From: an uncultured Eudoraea sp.
Lineage (GTDB): Bacteria; Bacteroidota; Bacteroidia; Flavobacteriales; Flavobacteriaceae
Assembly: GCA_947258555.1 (NCBI GenBank)
Contig: CAMYJF010000008.1
Span: 1-64,000, forward strand
Direction: 5' to 3'
Length of the DNA: 64,000 bases
The translations under genes and the position numbers were made by a program. Below, piece by piece: positions 19,784 to 26,828 of this stretch. Under the pieces are notes generated by a model. That model was not told the origin of the DNA. It searched no databases and was given only the letters and a program-made list of their open reading frames with translations. Numbering within the stretch: position 1 is the stretch's first letter; each line of letters opens with the position of its first letter.

Positions 19784-21073
19784 CTAGTCCTGATCCAGTA
19801 CTTCCAGAATTACCAGGTCAATCTTGGTATTAGAGACCTCATGGATCCGAAAAAGGAAACCTTTAATGCGGATCTCCGCATTCTGCTCAGGTATCTCCCC
19901 GGTTTCATGTACGATCAGACCCCCAAGGGTTTCATATTCTTCCCCTTCAGGGAGATTCAATTTGTATTGTTCGTTGAGATAGTCGACTTCCAAGCGGGCA
20001 GAAAATCTATAGATATCCGTATCGATCTGTTTTTCTTCAAGGTCCGTGGAATCGTGTTCATCTTCAATTTCACCAAATAGTTCTTCAATGATATCTTCTA
20101 CCGTCATAATTCCTGAAGTCCCGCCATATTCATCCAGCACTACGGCAATACTTTTCCGTTTTTTGGTCAGTATATTCAAAATTTCATGGATAAACATGGA
20201 TTCCGGAACCATTTCAGCAGGTAGTAGTATACTTTTAATACTCTTAGGCTTTTTGAACAGTTCATAAGAATGAACATATCCAATGATATTATCAATGTTT
20301 TCCTTGTAGACCAGTATCTTGGAAAGTCCGGTCTCTGTAAAAAGAGCAGCAAGTGTTTTGGGCGACTCGTGGAATTCTACGGCTACGATCTCTGTCCTGG
20401 GGATCATAACCTCCCGCGCTTTAACTTCGGTAAATTCCAGGGCGTTCTGAAAGATCTGAATCTCAGAATCAATATCTTCTTCTTCCTCAATAGATTCCAT
20501 TTGTTCTGTGATATAATCCCCCAATTCCAATTTGCTAAAGGTTAACTGCACTTGATCTCCATCCGTCCTGAAAAATGTTTTTAAGATGAGGTCTGATACT
20601 TTGATGACAAATTCTGAGATCAATGAAAAAAGCAGATAAAAAATATAGGCCGGAAGGGCGAGGACTTTAAGAAGCGTATTCGCATAGATCTGGAAGATCA
20701 CCTTGGGAAGGAATTCGGCTGTAAGTAAGATGATAATTGTTGAAATTATCGTCTGCGTCAAGAGGCTGAAATCTGTTAGCATAAGCTCCAAAAAGCTACT
20801 TGAAGCTGGCAGGAACCCCTGGAACCATTGCATGAGCAGATCGCCCATGAACAATCCATAAACGACCAGGGCAACATTATTACCTATAAGCATGGTCGCT
20901 ATAAATTTGGATGGCTTTCTGGTAAGTCGGTTCAGGATACCGGCCAGCAATCCTTCCTGTTTCTTTTCTATTTCGATATGGATCTTATTCGCAGATACGT
21001 AGGCGATCTCCATCCCAGAAAAAAAAGCCGAGAGGAACAGGCAAATAAGGATAATGATAATAGAAGTTTCCAC
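19784..21073 (-). CDS. CNNM/CorC-type membrane protein (hemolysin family, GldE-like architecture)
   Basis: The 429 residues fall into a DUF21/CNNM membrane domain (about 1-190, four hydrophobic segments with F-S-G-M-E-I-A-Y-V-S near 19-28), a CBS-domain pair (about 210-335, with V-M-I-P-R-T-E-I and V-L-D-E-Y-G-G-T-S-G-I-M-T-V-E-D) and a C-terminal CorC_HlyC domain. The family is linked to Mg2+ or Co2+ handling. In gliding Flavobacteriia a protein of this build, GldE, is a gliding factor, but no gld neighbours are here, so that name is not claimed. The start is GTG and overlaps the TAG of the small gene upstream (TAGTG). Confidence 0.88.
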   Translation of the reverse strand: METSIIIILICLFLSAFFSGMEIAYVSANKIHIEIEKKQEGLLAGILNRLTRKPSKFIATMLIGNNVALVVYGLFMGDLLMQWFQGFLPASSSFLELMLTDFSLLTQTIISTIIILLTAEFLPKVIFQIYANTLLKVLALPAYIFYLLFSLISEFVIKVSDLILKTFFRTDGDQVQLTFSKLELGDYITEQMESIEEEEDIDSEIQIFQNALEFTEVKAREVMIPRTEIVAVEFHESPKTLAALFTETGLSKILVYKENIDNIIGYVHSYELFKKPKSIKSILLPAEMVPESMFIHEILNILTKKRKSIAVVLDEYGGTSGIMTVEDIIEELFGEIEDEHDSTDLEEKQIDTDIYRFSARLEVDYLNEQYKLNLPEGEEYETLGGLIVHETGEIPEQNAEIRIKGFLFRIHEVSNTKIDLVILEVLDQD

Positions 21074-21279
21074 TATGTTGGATCTTGATCTCTTTTATGT
21101 TGTTCAAAACGTTTACGATATCGCCTTCTGAAAATGAACATACCGATAGAAACAATGGCAAAAAAAATAAAGATATAAGTGTCTTCACGATTCCCTTGCC
21201 AAAGGGTAATGATCTTGTAAATAGAAATAATAGCAACAAACAGGTACAAGTATTCTGTATACCTTAAAATTTTGATCAT
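21073..21279 (-). CDS. Small two-segment membrane protein, unknown function
   Basis: The 68-residue protein has two hydrophobic segments (about 9-26 and 35-50) and a strongly basic tail R-R-R-Y-R-K-R-F. I do not recognise the family. Its ATG overlaps the stop of lptC (ATGA) and its TAG overlaps the GTG of the CNNM gene, so it is very probably a real, coupled operon member. The basic tail should face the cytoplasm. Confidence 0.75.
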   Translation of the reverse strand: MIKILRYTEYLYLFVAIISIYKIITLWQGNREDTYIFIFFAIVSIGMFIFRRRYRKRFEQHKRDQDPT

Positions 21280-21677
21280 GATTCGTCTTCTTTAAGTGTC
21301 ATCAGCCCATAGGTTTTATGTGCTGTAAGGAAGTTAAAACTCCGGTTAAAGTCCATACCTTCTCCATCCATAACCGTACCTTCCTCCGGATTGGTAAATT
21401 TAAATTTTTGCTGGGTAAAAATCCAGTCTTGCTTTCTGTCCCAATACAGCTGAGGTGCTTCCAGCTTCTTCCCATCATAAGTGATAAGGGTCACATTGCC
21501 TTGCAAATCAAGTAAGTTGGTATTGGAATAGATGATACCGTAATCAGCGGTCAGAATACTTTGATTCCCTTCTTCATCAAAGAAAGTAACTTCCAGGCCT
21601 TCGGGAAAGGTCCTGTACTGAAATTGGAGGTTATCAAAATCTTCGCTGATCGGGCTATTTAAAATGGCAACGACACG

Positions 21678-21721
21678 GGAGGCATCTTCATCCTCTGTAG
21701 GAGGCATCTTCATCCTCTGTA
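21678..21721. repeat. Exact tandem duplication, 2 x 22 bp, inside lptC
   Basis: The unit runs from GGAGGCATC to CTCTGTA (22 bases) and occurs twice head to tail with no mismatch. Twenty-two is not a multiple of three, so one copy keeps lptC in frame and two copies break it. This geometry suits slipped-strand gain or loss. Confidence 0.97.
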
Positions 21722-21835
21722 CTCATTTCCTCATTCGTTTCTGTATATGTGAGCACAAAGTTTTGTGCTACCCCTTGAGGATAGATCACGGTGTCTGCTT
21801 CCTCTCCAATACGTTCATAGGTGTCCTTACAAGAC

Positions 21836-21873
21836 AAAAAAAGCATTGCCACAGATAATCCTGTGGCAATGCT
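21836..21873 (-). terminator. Intrinsic terminator hairpin embedded in the lptC signal-peptide codons
   Basis: This is a perfect 13-bp stem (AGCATTGCCACAG with CTGTGGCAATGCT) and a 6-base loop. On the minus strand it is followed by six further T residues. It starts 36 bases past the stop of the TPR-protein gene, where that gene's terminator is expected, but the same bases encode residues 11-23 of the LptC signal sequence (S-I-A-T-G-L-S-V-A-M-L-F-L). It should cut transcription from the TPR gene into lptC and downstream genes. Confidence 0.8.
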
Positions 21874-21908
21874 GTATATGGTAAATCCGCTTAGGGATCT
21901 CATGTAAA

Positions 21909-23279
21909 TTATAGCTTGGGTACTCTCACACTTCCGCCTACCCAACATTTAAAGGTAATCGTTTGTCCTGCCAAACCGGAGTTAAAGATATCCGTTTTGG
22001 ATGGCGCCTTAGCGCTATAGCTGGCAGCAGAGCGACTCGCTCTTCCGCTTAGTGAAGGATCTACCCTTCCAGCTTTTCTGGCCATATCAGCTGCTTTCCA
22101 ATAGATAGCTCGCTTTTCAAAAGGCGTGGTACCACAATCATTAGCACTTGTTGCATACAGATTAGCAATCAGCAAGTATGCCTTCCCGTTAGACGGATTT
22201 GCGTCTACAGCTTTAAGTGCATAGCTTCTTCCTTGCGACTTGCTTTTCTTGCGTACCGTAGTGGCGATCTTATAGAGGATATTAGATTTTCTATAGGAAT
22301 CAGTTTCCAGGTCAACGGCTTTGTTGAAGTCTGCAATCGCCCCATTCGTGTCCCCTGCTTTCTGCTTCAAGGTACCTCCATAAAGGTAAGCATCAGCTGA
22401 TGGTTCAAGAGCCAATTGTGCTTCAAATAGTTGTCTGAACAACGGATCATCCGTACAATCTTTACTAAACATTCTTCCAACAGCCCGCTTTACCCAGCTG
22501 ATATCATTTCTCTTGGCATCAAAACTCTTCTGATACAGTGGGATAAGGTTTCCGCAATCTGCAAGTGCTCCCAATTTAGCATCAATACTTTCATTGATCT
22601 TTCCATACGATTCAGAATTCGTATTAGCCACTTTTAACTGCCTTTTCTCTTTGGAAGTAAGACTACCGGCTTCTTCTTTTGGAAGTAGCTTTGTGATCAA
22701 AGCAGTTAATTTTTTGTTCTCTTCTTCAATTTTCTCAGTAACATCATCATAGGCATCAAATACAGCTGACAAGTCTTTTGAACCAGCGTTGTACAGATCT
22801 ACCAGGCTAGAGAAATACAAGTAGAGTGCTTTTGGATTCTTGAAATTAGCACGGTCTTCTATAAATGCCTTTTCCAACAAATTGAATAATTCGGCATCAG
22901 AGGCCATTTTGTTGTCATATTTCAACAATGCCTTGTCTATGGCTACACCCGCCTTTGGAAACTTGGCCGGGAAATATTTCAAGGACGCATCATGCAGCGT
23001 GATAAGATCCTGAATATAGCCGTCCTTTTCAGCTCCTGCGGAATTCTTAATTTTGTGCATTAAGATCTTTTCCCCATAAGAGAAATTTGCCTTATTTATC
23101 GCCGGACAGTTTTCATAAACCATTTTCCAGGGGGAAAAGGCCGCATCATAATTTTTTACTTTGGCATGTTCCGCATATATGGATAAGTTGGTCATACATT
23201 CGGGGTTTTGAGCCTGTGCATAAGAAACGCTTGTGGCTCCAAAGATCGCCAACAACATGAAGTAAAATTTCGTTTTCAT
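21909..23279 (-). CDS. Secreted TPR-repeat protein, unknown function
   Basis: The 456 residues begin with a signal peptide ending near S-Y-A-Q-A-Q. The body is helical with tetratricopeptide-like repeats, clearest near 285-400 (D-A-Y-L-Y-G-G-T-L-K-Q-K-A-G-D and S-N-G-K-A-Y-L-L-I-A-N-L-Y-A). An E-K-I-E-E-E-N-K-K-L coiled-coil-like stretch lies near 190. It belongs to the coaX / outer-membrane protein / TPR / lptC operon. It is probably a periplasmic scaffold for envelope proteins, but no substrate can be named. A strong hairpin just after its stop suggests it is the most expressed gene of this part of the operon. Confidence 0.8.
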   Translation of the reverse strand: MKTKFYFMLLAIFGATSVSYAQAQNPECMTNLSIYAEHAKVKNYDAAFSPWKMVYENCPAINKANFSYGEKILMHKIKNSAGAEKDGYIQDLITLHDASLKYFPAKFPKAGVAIDKALLKYDNKMASDAELFNLLEKAFIEDRANFKNPKALYLYFSSLVDLYNAGSKDLSAVFDAYDDVTEKIEEENKKLTALITKLLPKEEAGSLTSKEKRQLKVANTNSESYGKINESIDAKLGALADCGNLIPLYQKSFDAKRNDISWVKRAVGRMFSKDCTDDPLFRQLFEAQLALEPSADAYLYGGTLKQKAGDTNGAIADFNKAVDLETDSYRKSNILYKIATTVRKKSKSQGRSYALKAVDANPSNGKAYLLIANLYATSANDCGTTPFEKRAIYWKAADMARKAGRVDPSLSGRASRSAASYSAKAPSKTDIFNSGLAGQTITFKCWVGGSVRVPKL

Positions 23280-23321
23280 AGTTCCTTCTATTTTAAGTGG
23301 TTAATGTACTAAATTTTTTCT

Positions 23322-24587
23322 TTAATTTATCTTTCTTTTTTGGAACCATCTGTCGTTCAATGACAAGCCTATAATCACTTTAAAGTAGTTTTCTTGTACA
23401 AGGTTGGCCGACGTTGTCCCTGTTTTCCCGTATTCTAGCCCCAGGTTGGCATTGGAGAAGGAGCTCCCCAACGGTAAACCAAAACCAAAAGTTATGCCAA
23501 AATCATCAATCTCCTGATTATTCACTAACATACCGGTTTTTGCGAAGCGCACCCCTGCACGGTATGTAATGCGTTTTAAGTAGCCCGAAAAGCTGCTGTA
23601 ATCGGGTACAAAAAACCCGCCAAACCGGATAGTACTGGCATCCTGGTAGCCCAGGTTCTCAGTGGCTATAAACTCATTGCTAAAGGAACTTAGTTGTTGA
23701 AAACTGTACTCCCCTCCGAGAAACCATTTTTTGTCCTCTCCAAATCCGAGTCCGACCGTGGTAATCGTAGGCACTTTAACATCCGTTCGTAGCAGCCCCT
23801 GCGCCTCAAGGTCTACATCTATAGTTTCTATTTCACGTCCGCTGATCTGAGCAAAAGACCCGATACGCTGGCTATTCTCAGCACCTAAATTTGCCTGGGT
23901 ATCAACCGTAAGAGAAGTAAACAAGCTGTGTTTAGGTGTTATTTTGGGCGTATAGGTAAGGCCATAATTAAAATCATAACCTTTCACCCTTTGAGTTCGT
24001 CTATCCAGGGTGCCAAATTGCACGTTTTCAACGCTTTGGATCCGCTGATTTTCAAGATTACCAAAATTGTAGTTAACTGTTGCGCCCAGGTAGACATTTT
24101 TAATAGGGTTAACACCCAGGGTAAAATGCACCTGGTTTAAACCACCTTCACCTGTGAATATATTGGTAACGGTATTTCCATTAGTATTTATGCTTTCCGA
24201 GCGTAAGCTATAGCCAACTGATGAAAAGGGCATGATCCCAAGACCCACTCCCATTTTGGGACTTATCGGGAAGCCAAGCGCTAGATATTCCAGGGCACTT
24301 ACACTTGCATTTTGAGATTCTGTGACATTCTCTAATTTCACTTGTTTCAGGCCAACACCGACAGCATAGGTAGTTAGTTTTAATTTTCCATAAGCCGCGG
24401 GATTATTGAAATTAAGGTGTACACTATCTGTATACATACTCATTCTGCCCATCAATTGATTTTCAATGGTTCCGCCAGCGCGCATTTCACCTATACCAAA
24501 GTAGGAATAGGGCGAGAGGGTACTGTTTTGTCCATATACCTGCAAAGCCATCATCGCCAAGGCGGCAACCAAAAATTTCCTGATCAT
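23322..24587 (-). CDS. Outer-membrane beta-barrel protein, uncharacterised
   Basis: The protein has 421 residues with a signal peptide ending at Q-V-Y-G-Q. The rest shows alternating hydrophobic and polar residues typical of beta strands, an N-terminal S-Y-F-G-I-G-E segment, and a final aromatic strand W-F-Q-K-R-K-I-N. The N-F-N-N-P-A-A-Y-G stretch near 58-66 recalls FadL- or PorV-like barrels (N-P-A segment), but I cannot assign a substrate. Its ATG follows the coaX stop immediately (TAA-ATG) and the TPR gene follows after 42 bases. Confidence 0.8.
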   Translation of the reverse strand: MIRKFLVAALAMMALQVYGQNSTLSPYSYFGIGEMRAGGTIENQLMGRMSMYTDSVHLNFNNPAAYGKLKLTTYAVGVGLKQVKLENVTESQNASVSALEYLALGFPISPKMGVGLGIMPFSSVGYSLRSESINTNGNTVTNIFTGEGGLNQVHFTLGVNPIKNVYLGATVNYNFGNLENQRIQSVENVQFGTLDRRTQRVKGYDFNYGLTYTPKITPKHSLFTSLTVDTQANLGAENSQRIGSFAQISGREIETIDVDLEAQGLLRTDVKVPTITTVGLGFGEDKKWFLGGEYSFQQLSSFSNEFIATENLGYQDASTIRFGGFFVPDYSSFSGYLKRITYRAGVRFAKTGMLVNNQEIDDFGITFGFGLPLGSSFSNANLGLEYGKTGTTSANLVQENYFKVIIGLSLNDRWFQKRKIN

Positions 24588-25287
24588 TTAATGCTTGTTG
24601 AGTTCCAGTAGATAATTTAAGCCCTCCAGGAGAAAATTAGAATGGGCAAATATGGTATTTTTTAGTCGTTTAGACAAGAATTGGCCATCTCCTCCTGTGA
24701 GTATTACGGTCACTTTTCTATATTCTGATCGATAGCTTTCTATCATTCCGTCTACTTCACTGATCACGCCGTTTATGATCCCGCTGTGGATACTAGTATC
24801 CGTGGAGTTTCCAACCAATTCAGCTGTATCGGTTTTCTCCAGATCCGGAAGGTTTGCGGTAAAGGTGTTCAAGGCTTTATAGCGCATGGCTATTCCCGGG
24901 GAAATTGAGGAAATCGTAGGTAATACAGGATCCTGCATCAATGATCAGGACATTGGTATTGGGATAGGCCTCTGTTGCTGCGGCCACCAGCGCTATCCTG
25001 TCTAAACCCAGCGTATCCGGGGTGCCGTATTTGTTCTTGAAGGGAAACCGACTTGCAGAATGCAAAATATGTGCTTCAGAGTTTTTTTTGAGAATATCGA
25101 TGATCTCATTAGCCACCGGAGTTACTGCTGCCAGGATACTATGACTGATCTTAGGGTAGGCGCGAATGACTTTTTGAACCTCCGGTTTCAGGTCTTCCTG
25201 TTGCATGGATTTATGGTGCAAGATCTGCGAGCCATTGTAGACTGCCATCTTTACCCACGAATTTCCCACATCGATGATCAGGTTCAT
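24588..25287 (-). pseudogene. coaX: Type III pantothenate kinase, interrupted by a frameshifting internal deletion
   Basis: CoaX phosphorylates pantothenate, the first step of coenzyme A synthesis. The 5' part has D-V-G-N-S-W-V-K (6-13), G-L-D-R and the I-D-A-G-S-C-I-T-Y-D-F-L segment, then leaves frame and stops at 24877. The 3' part, in another frame, continues with S-I-S-P-G-I-A-M-R-Y-K-A-L, G-N-S-T-D-T-S-I and I-L-T-G-G-D-G-Q. Family members normally have about ten residues with a G-G pair between D-F-L and S-P-G. Here they are missing, so about 29 bases appear to be lost near 24908. Whether this is biological or an assembly fault cannot be told here. No other pantothenate kinase is in the window. 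Confidence 0.85.
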
Positions 25288-25337
25288 TCCACAAAGATGA
25301 ACATTTGAAAAAAAACAGCTTAGGAATTAACTTTTTA

Positions 25338-25368
25338 TTTGCAGTTCGTGAAATTGGATTTATCTTTG
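25338..25368 (+). promoter_or_regulatory. Consensus Bacteroidota promoter reading towards tRNA-Phe
   Basis: TTTG (25338-25341), a 19-base spacer and TATCTTTG (25361-25368) match the Bacteroidota -33/-7 consensus exactly. It points to tRNA-Phe, about 200 bases downstream, so a long precursor containing the 5' tRNA-like fragment is predicted. Confidence 0.7.
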
Positions 25369-25575
25369 TCCACCTTTGCTACGCCTACGGCGCAGCTACG
25401 GCGGACGCGCCCCCAACCTCTGAGCCAATTTATTCAAGTTCACGGTTGCGTCAAAAGAGAAATAAACATACTGGTACCTTAGCTCATCCTGACGGCCTTA
25501 GGCATCAGGATTGACAAATTAAAGTCTAGCTAATATGTTGGACTTGGTACGTATAAGAATATACTTTGACAAATT
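25369..25575. other. Leader of the tRNA-Phe transcript with a 5' tRNA fragment
   Basis: No gene is convincing here. The stretch holds a CG-rich inverted segment (CGCCTACGGCG near 25383) of a kind common between flavobacterial genes. It also holds a 15-base exact copy of the tRNA-Phe 5' end (25472-25486) running into an imperfect palindrome TCCTGA...TCAGGA (25487-25510), and a 10-base direct repeat TTGACAAATT (25511-25520 and 25566-25575). Confidence 0.7.
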
Positions 25576-25648
<73 letters not shown>

Positions 25649-25676
25649 CGAAACGAAGTGTAGTGGGAGCTACAGT

Positions 25677-25707
25677 AAAAAGCGCATCAAATAGATGCGC
25701 TTTTTTT
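25677..25707 (+). terminator. Intrinsic terminator after tRNA-Phe
   Basis: The stem AAAAAGCGCATC / GATGCGCTTTTT has a 5-base loop and seven consecutive T residues. The stem is GC-rich at the top and A:T at the base, a classic form. Confidence 0.9.
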
Positions 25708-26008
25708 ATGCCATCAGGCATAGAATCGAAGCCTGTGCTGAAGGACCACCAGGTCCCTTCAGTAATGCCTGGAGGTACCACATCAAGCACAAAACCCGCT
25801 CGAGAGAGTGGGTTTGGTGTTTTTGAGGGGTATAGAAAGCTTGCTTTCTTTAGCCCAGAGAAAACACCAAACGAGCTGCCGAAGGTAGCAGGTTTTGTAC
25901 CTGCCTCCCCCGACAGCTATCAGGAGAAGTTAATCCTGGACTTAAATTCATACCATATTGCCTAAACTTATCTCGAAACCTGTAGGGACAAAATACTATC
26001 TTGTATTG
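25708..26008. repeat. Hairpin array with a 3' tRNA-Phe fragment, non-coding
   Basis: No real gene is seen here; reading frames that cross it start inside the tRNA. In order it holds ATGCC/GGCAT (25708-25721), a 10-bp stem CTGAAGGACC with one bulge (25738-25762), and a 14-base exact copy of the tRNA 3' end, CCTGGAGGTACCAC (25768-25781). Next come AAACCCGCTC/GAGTGGGTTT (25792-25815, terminator-like), an 11-bp inverted repeat TTTGGTGTTTT/AAAACACCAAA (25813-25823 with 25861-25871) enclosing AGAAAGC/GCTTTCT, and then GCTGCC/GGTAGC and GCAGGT/ACCTGC. This looks like the decayed 3' part and terminator of a second tRNA-Phe copy plus other palindromes. Confidence 0.75.
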
Positions 26009-26050
26009 CATATAACGAGTTGGCCTTCATTATGACAAACCATCTAACCA

Positions 26051-26743
26051 ATGATTAAATTCTTTCGAAAAATTAGATACGACCTTATGGAAAAAAATAA
26101 AACAGGAAAATATTTGAAATATTCCGTTGGTGAAATTTTACTTCTTGTTATCGGAATTTTAATTGCCCTTCAAATTAACAATTGGAATGACAATAGACTG
26201 TTGGTTGAGCTTCAAAAAGACTTCATTCTAAACATTAAAGAAGACTTAAAGATGGACAGGGAAAATCTCCAAAATATCATCTCGATACAAAAAGAAAAAT
26301 ATGATTACACTCAAAGACTTCTGAATGAGATGCCAAATATAAATCAAGAAAACAAAAAGCAATTAGATTCATTAATGAATTCAATCCTATATGAAAATCC
26401 GACTTTTTTTCCAGTTATTGGTTCTTATCAATCAGCCTTATCAAGTGGAAAATTTGCTCGATTTAAAGGAAATACCGTCACATCAGATATAGCAAGTTTA
26501 TATGAGAATTATTATTCTCGTTTGGTCTATGTTGGTGAAGCTTTGGATGATCGTTTTTTTAAGATGGGTGAAAAATATAAATTTGAAAGAAGAACAAAAC
26601 AGTTTAGGGAAATGAATGAAATTGAAAATTCAGAATTTCAGGATAATATTCATTGGCTGAGCAGCATTATCGATTTTTATTTAAAACGTAGTAATGAAAC
26701 ACTTACAAAAATTAATGAGGTTTTAGTTCTTCAATTACCGTAA
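26051..26743 (+). CDS. DUF6090 family membrane-anchored protein
   Basis: The 230-residue protein opens with the DUF6090 pattern: a basic N-terminus (M-I-K-F-F-R-K-I-R) and K-Y-S-V-G-E-I-L-L-L-V-I-G-I-L-I-A-L-Q-I near 25-44, which is the only membrane segment. N-N-W-N follows, and then a long charged helical domain with coiled-coil character. Function is unknown; such genes are common, often in several copies, in Flavobacteriia. The gene is clearly AT-richer than its neighbours and uses AAA, GAA and ATT-type codons heavily. The same 10-base sequence (CATATAACGA) lies before and after it, and an attC-like palindrome follows the stop, so a cassette origin is suspected. Confidence 0.85.
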   Translation: MIKFFRKIRYDLMEKNKTGKYLKYSVGEILLLVIGILIALQINNWNDNRLLVELQKDFILNIKEDLKMDRENLQNIISIQKEKYDYTQRLLNEMPNINQENKKQLDSLMNSILYENPTFFPVIGSYQSALSSGKFARFKGNTVTSDIASLYENYYSRLVYVGEALDDRFFKMGEKYKFERRTKQFREMNEIENSEFQDNIHWLSSIIDFYLKRSNETLTKINEVLVLQLP

Positions 26744-26760
26744 AGCAACTTATTATTCAA

Positions 26761-26825
26761 CATATAACGAAAGGCTAACAATGTATATAAATCATTAAAA
26801 CGGTTTATATACAAAACCGTTAGCC
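26761..26825. repeat. attC-like palindrome after the DUF6090 gene
   Basis: Outer arms GGCTAAC (26773-26779) and GTTAGCC (26819-26825) pair perfectly. Inner arms TGTATATAAA (26782-26791) and TTTATATACA (26804-26813) also pair perfectly, with unequal spacers (2 and 5 bases) and a 12-base loop. The layout of two short outer boxes, spacers and an inner stem is that of integron attC sites (RYYYAAC ... GTTRRRY), with one mismatch in each box. CATATAACGA at its left edge also occurs at 26009-26018 before the gene. No integrase gene is in the window. Confidence 0.5.
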
Positions 26826-26828
26826 CAT

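Larger units (their letters stand above)
21276..21903 (-). pseudogene. lptC: LptC-type LPS export lipoprotein, split by a 22-bp tandem duplication
   Basis: LptC passes lipopolysaccharide from the LptBFG exporter to LptA in the periplasm. The 5' part encodes a lipoprotein signal (M-R-S-L-S-G ... L-F-L-S-C) and the start of the mature protein up to S-T-E-D-E-D-A-S, then runs into Y-R-G-stop at 21688. The 3' part, in another frame, carries the rest (R-V-V-A-I-L-N ... to D-E-S) with the LptC beta-jellyroll pattern. The cause is visible: 22 bases are repeated exactly in tandem (21678-21699 and 21700-21721). Removing one copy joins the frames as S-T-E-D-E-D-A-S-R-V-V-A with no other change. The duplication also creates an ATG at 21713 for the second part, but that product would lack any signal peptide. 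It may be a real mutation, a reversible slippage site or an assembly error. Confidence 0.88.

Noticed and set aside
19784-21073. Naming the CNNM/CorC protein GldE
   Set aside because: The architecture fits, but no gliding-motility genes are nearby and the operon is a general envelope one.
21688-21948. The two lptC parts as two separate real genes
   Set aside because: Deleting one of two identical 22-base units fuses them into one LptC-like protein, and the second part would have no signal peptide.
25305-25514. A 69-codon plus-strand frame between coaX and tRNA-Phe
   Set aside because: It crosses a consensus promoter, a CG-rich repeat and the 5' tRNA fragment, with no family likeness and no supporting start context.
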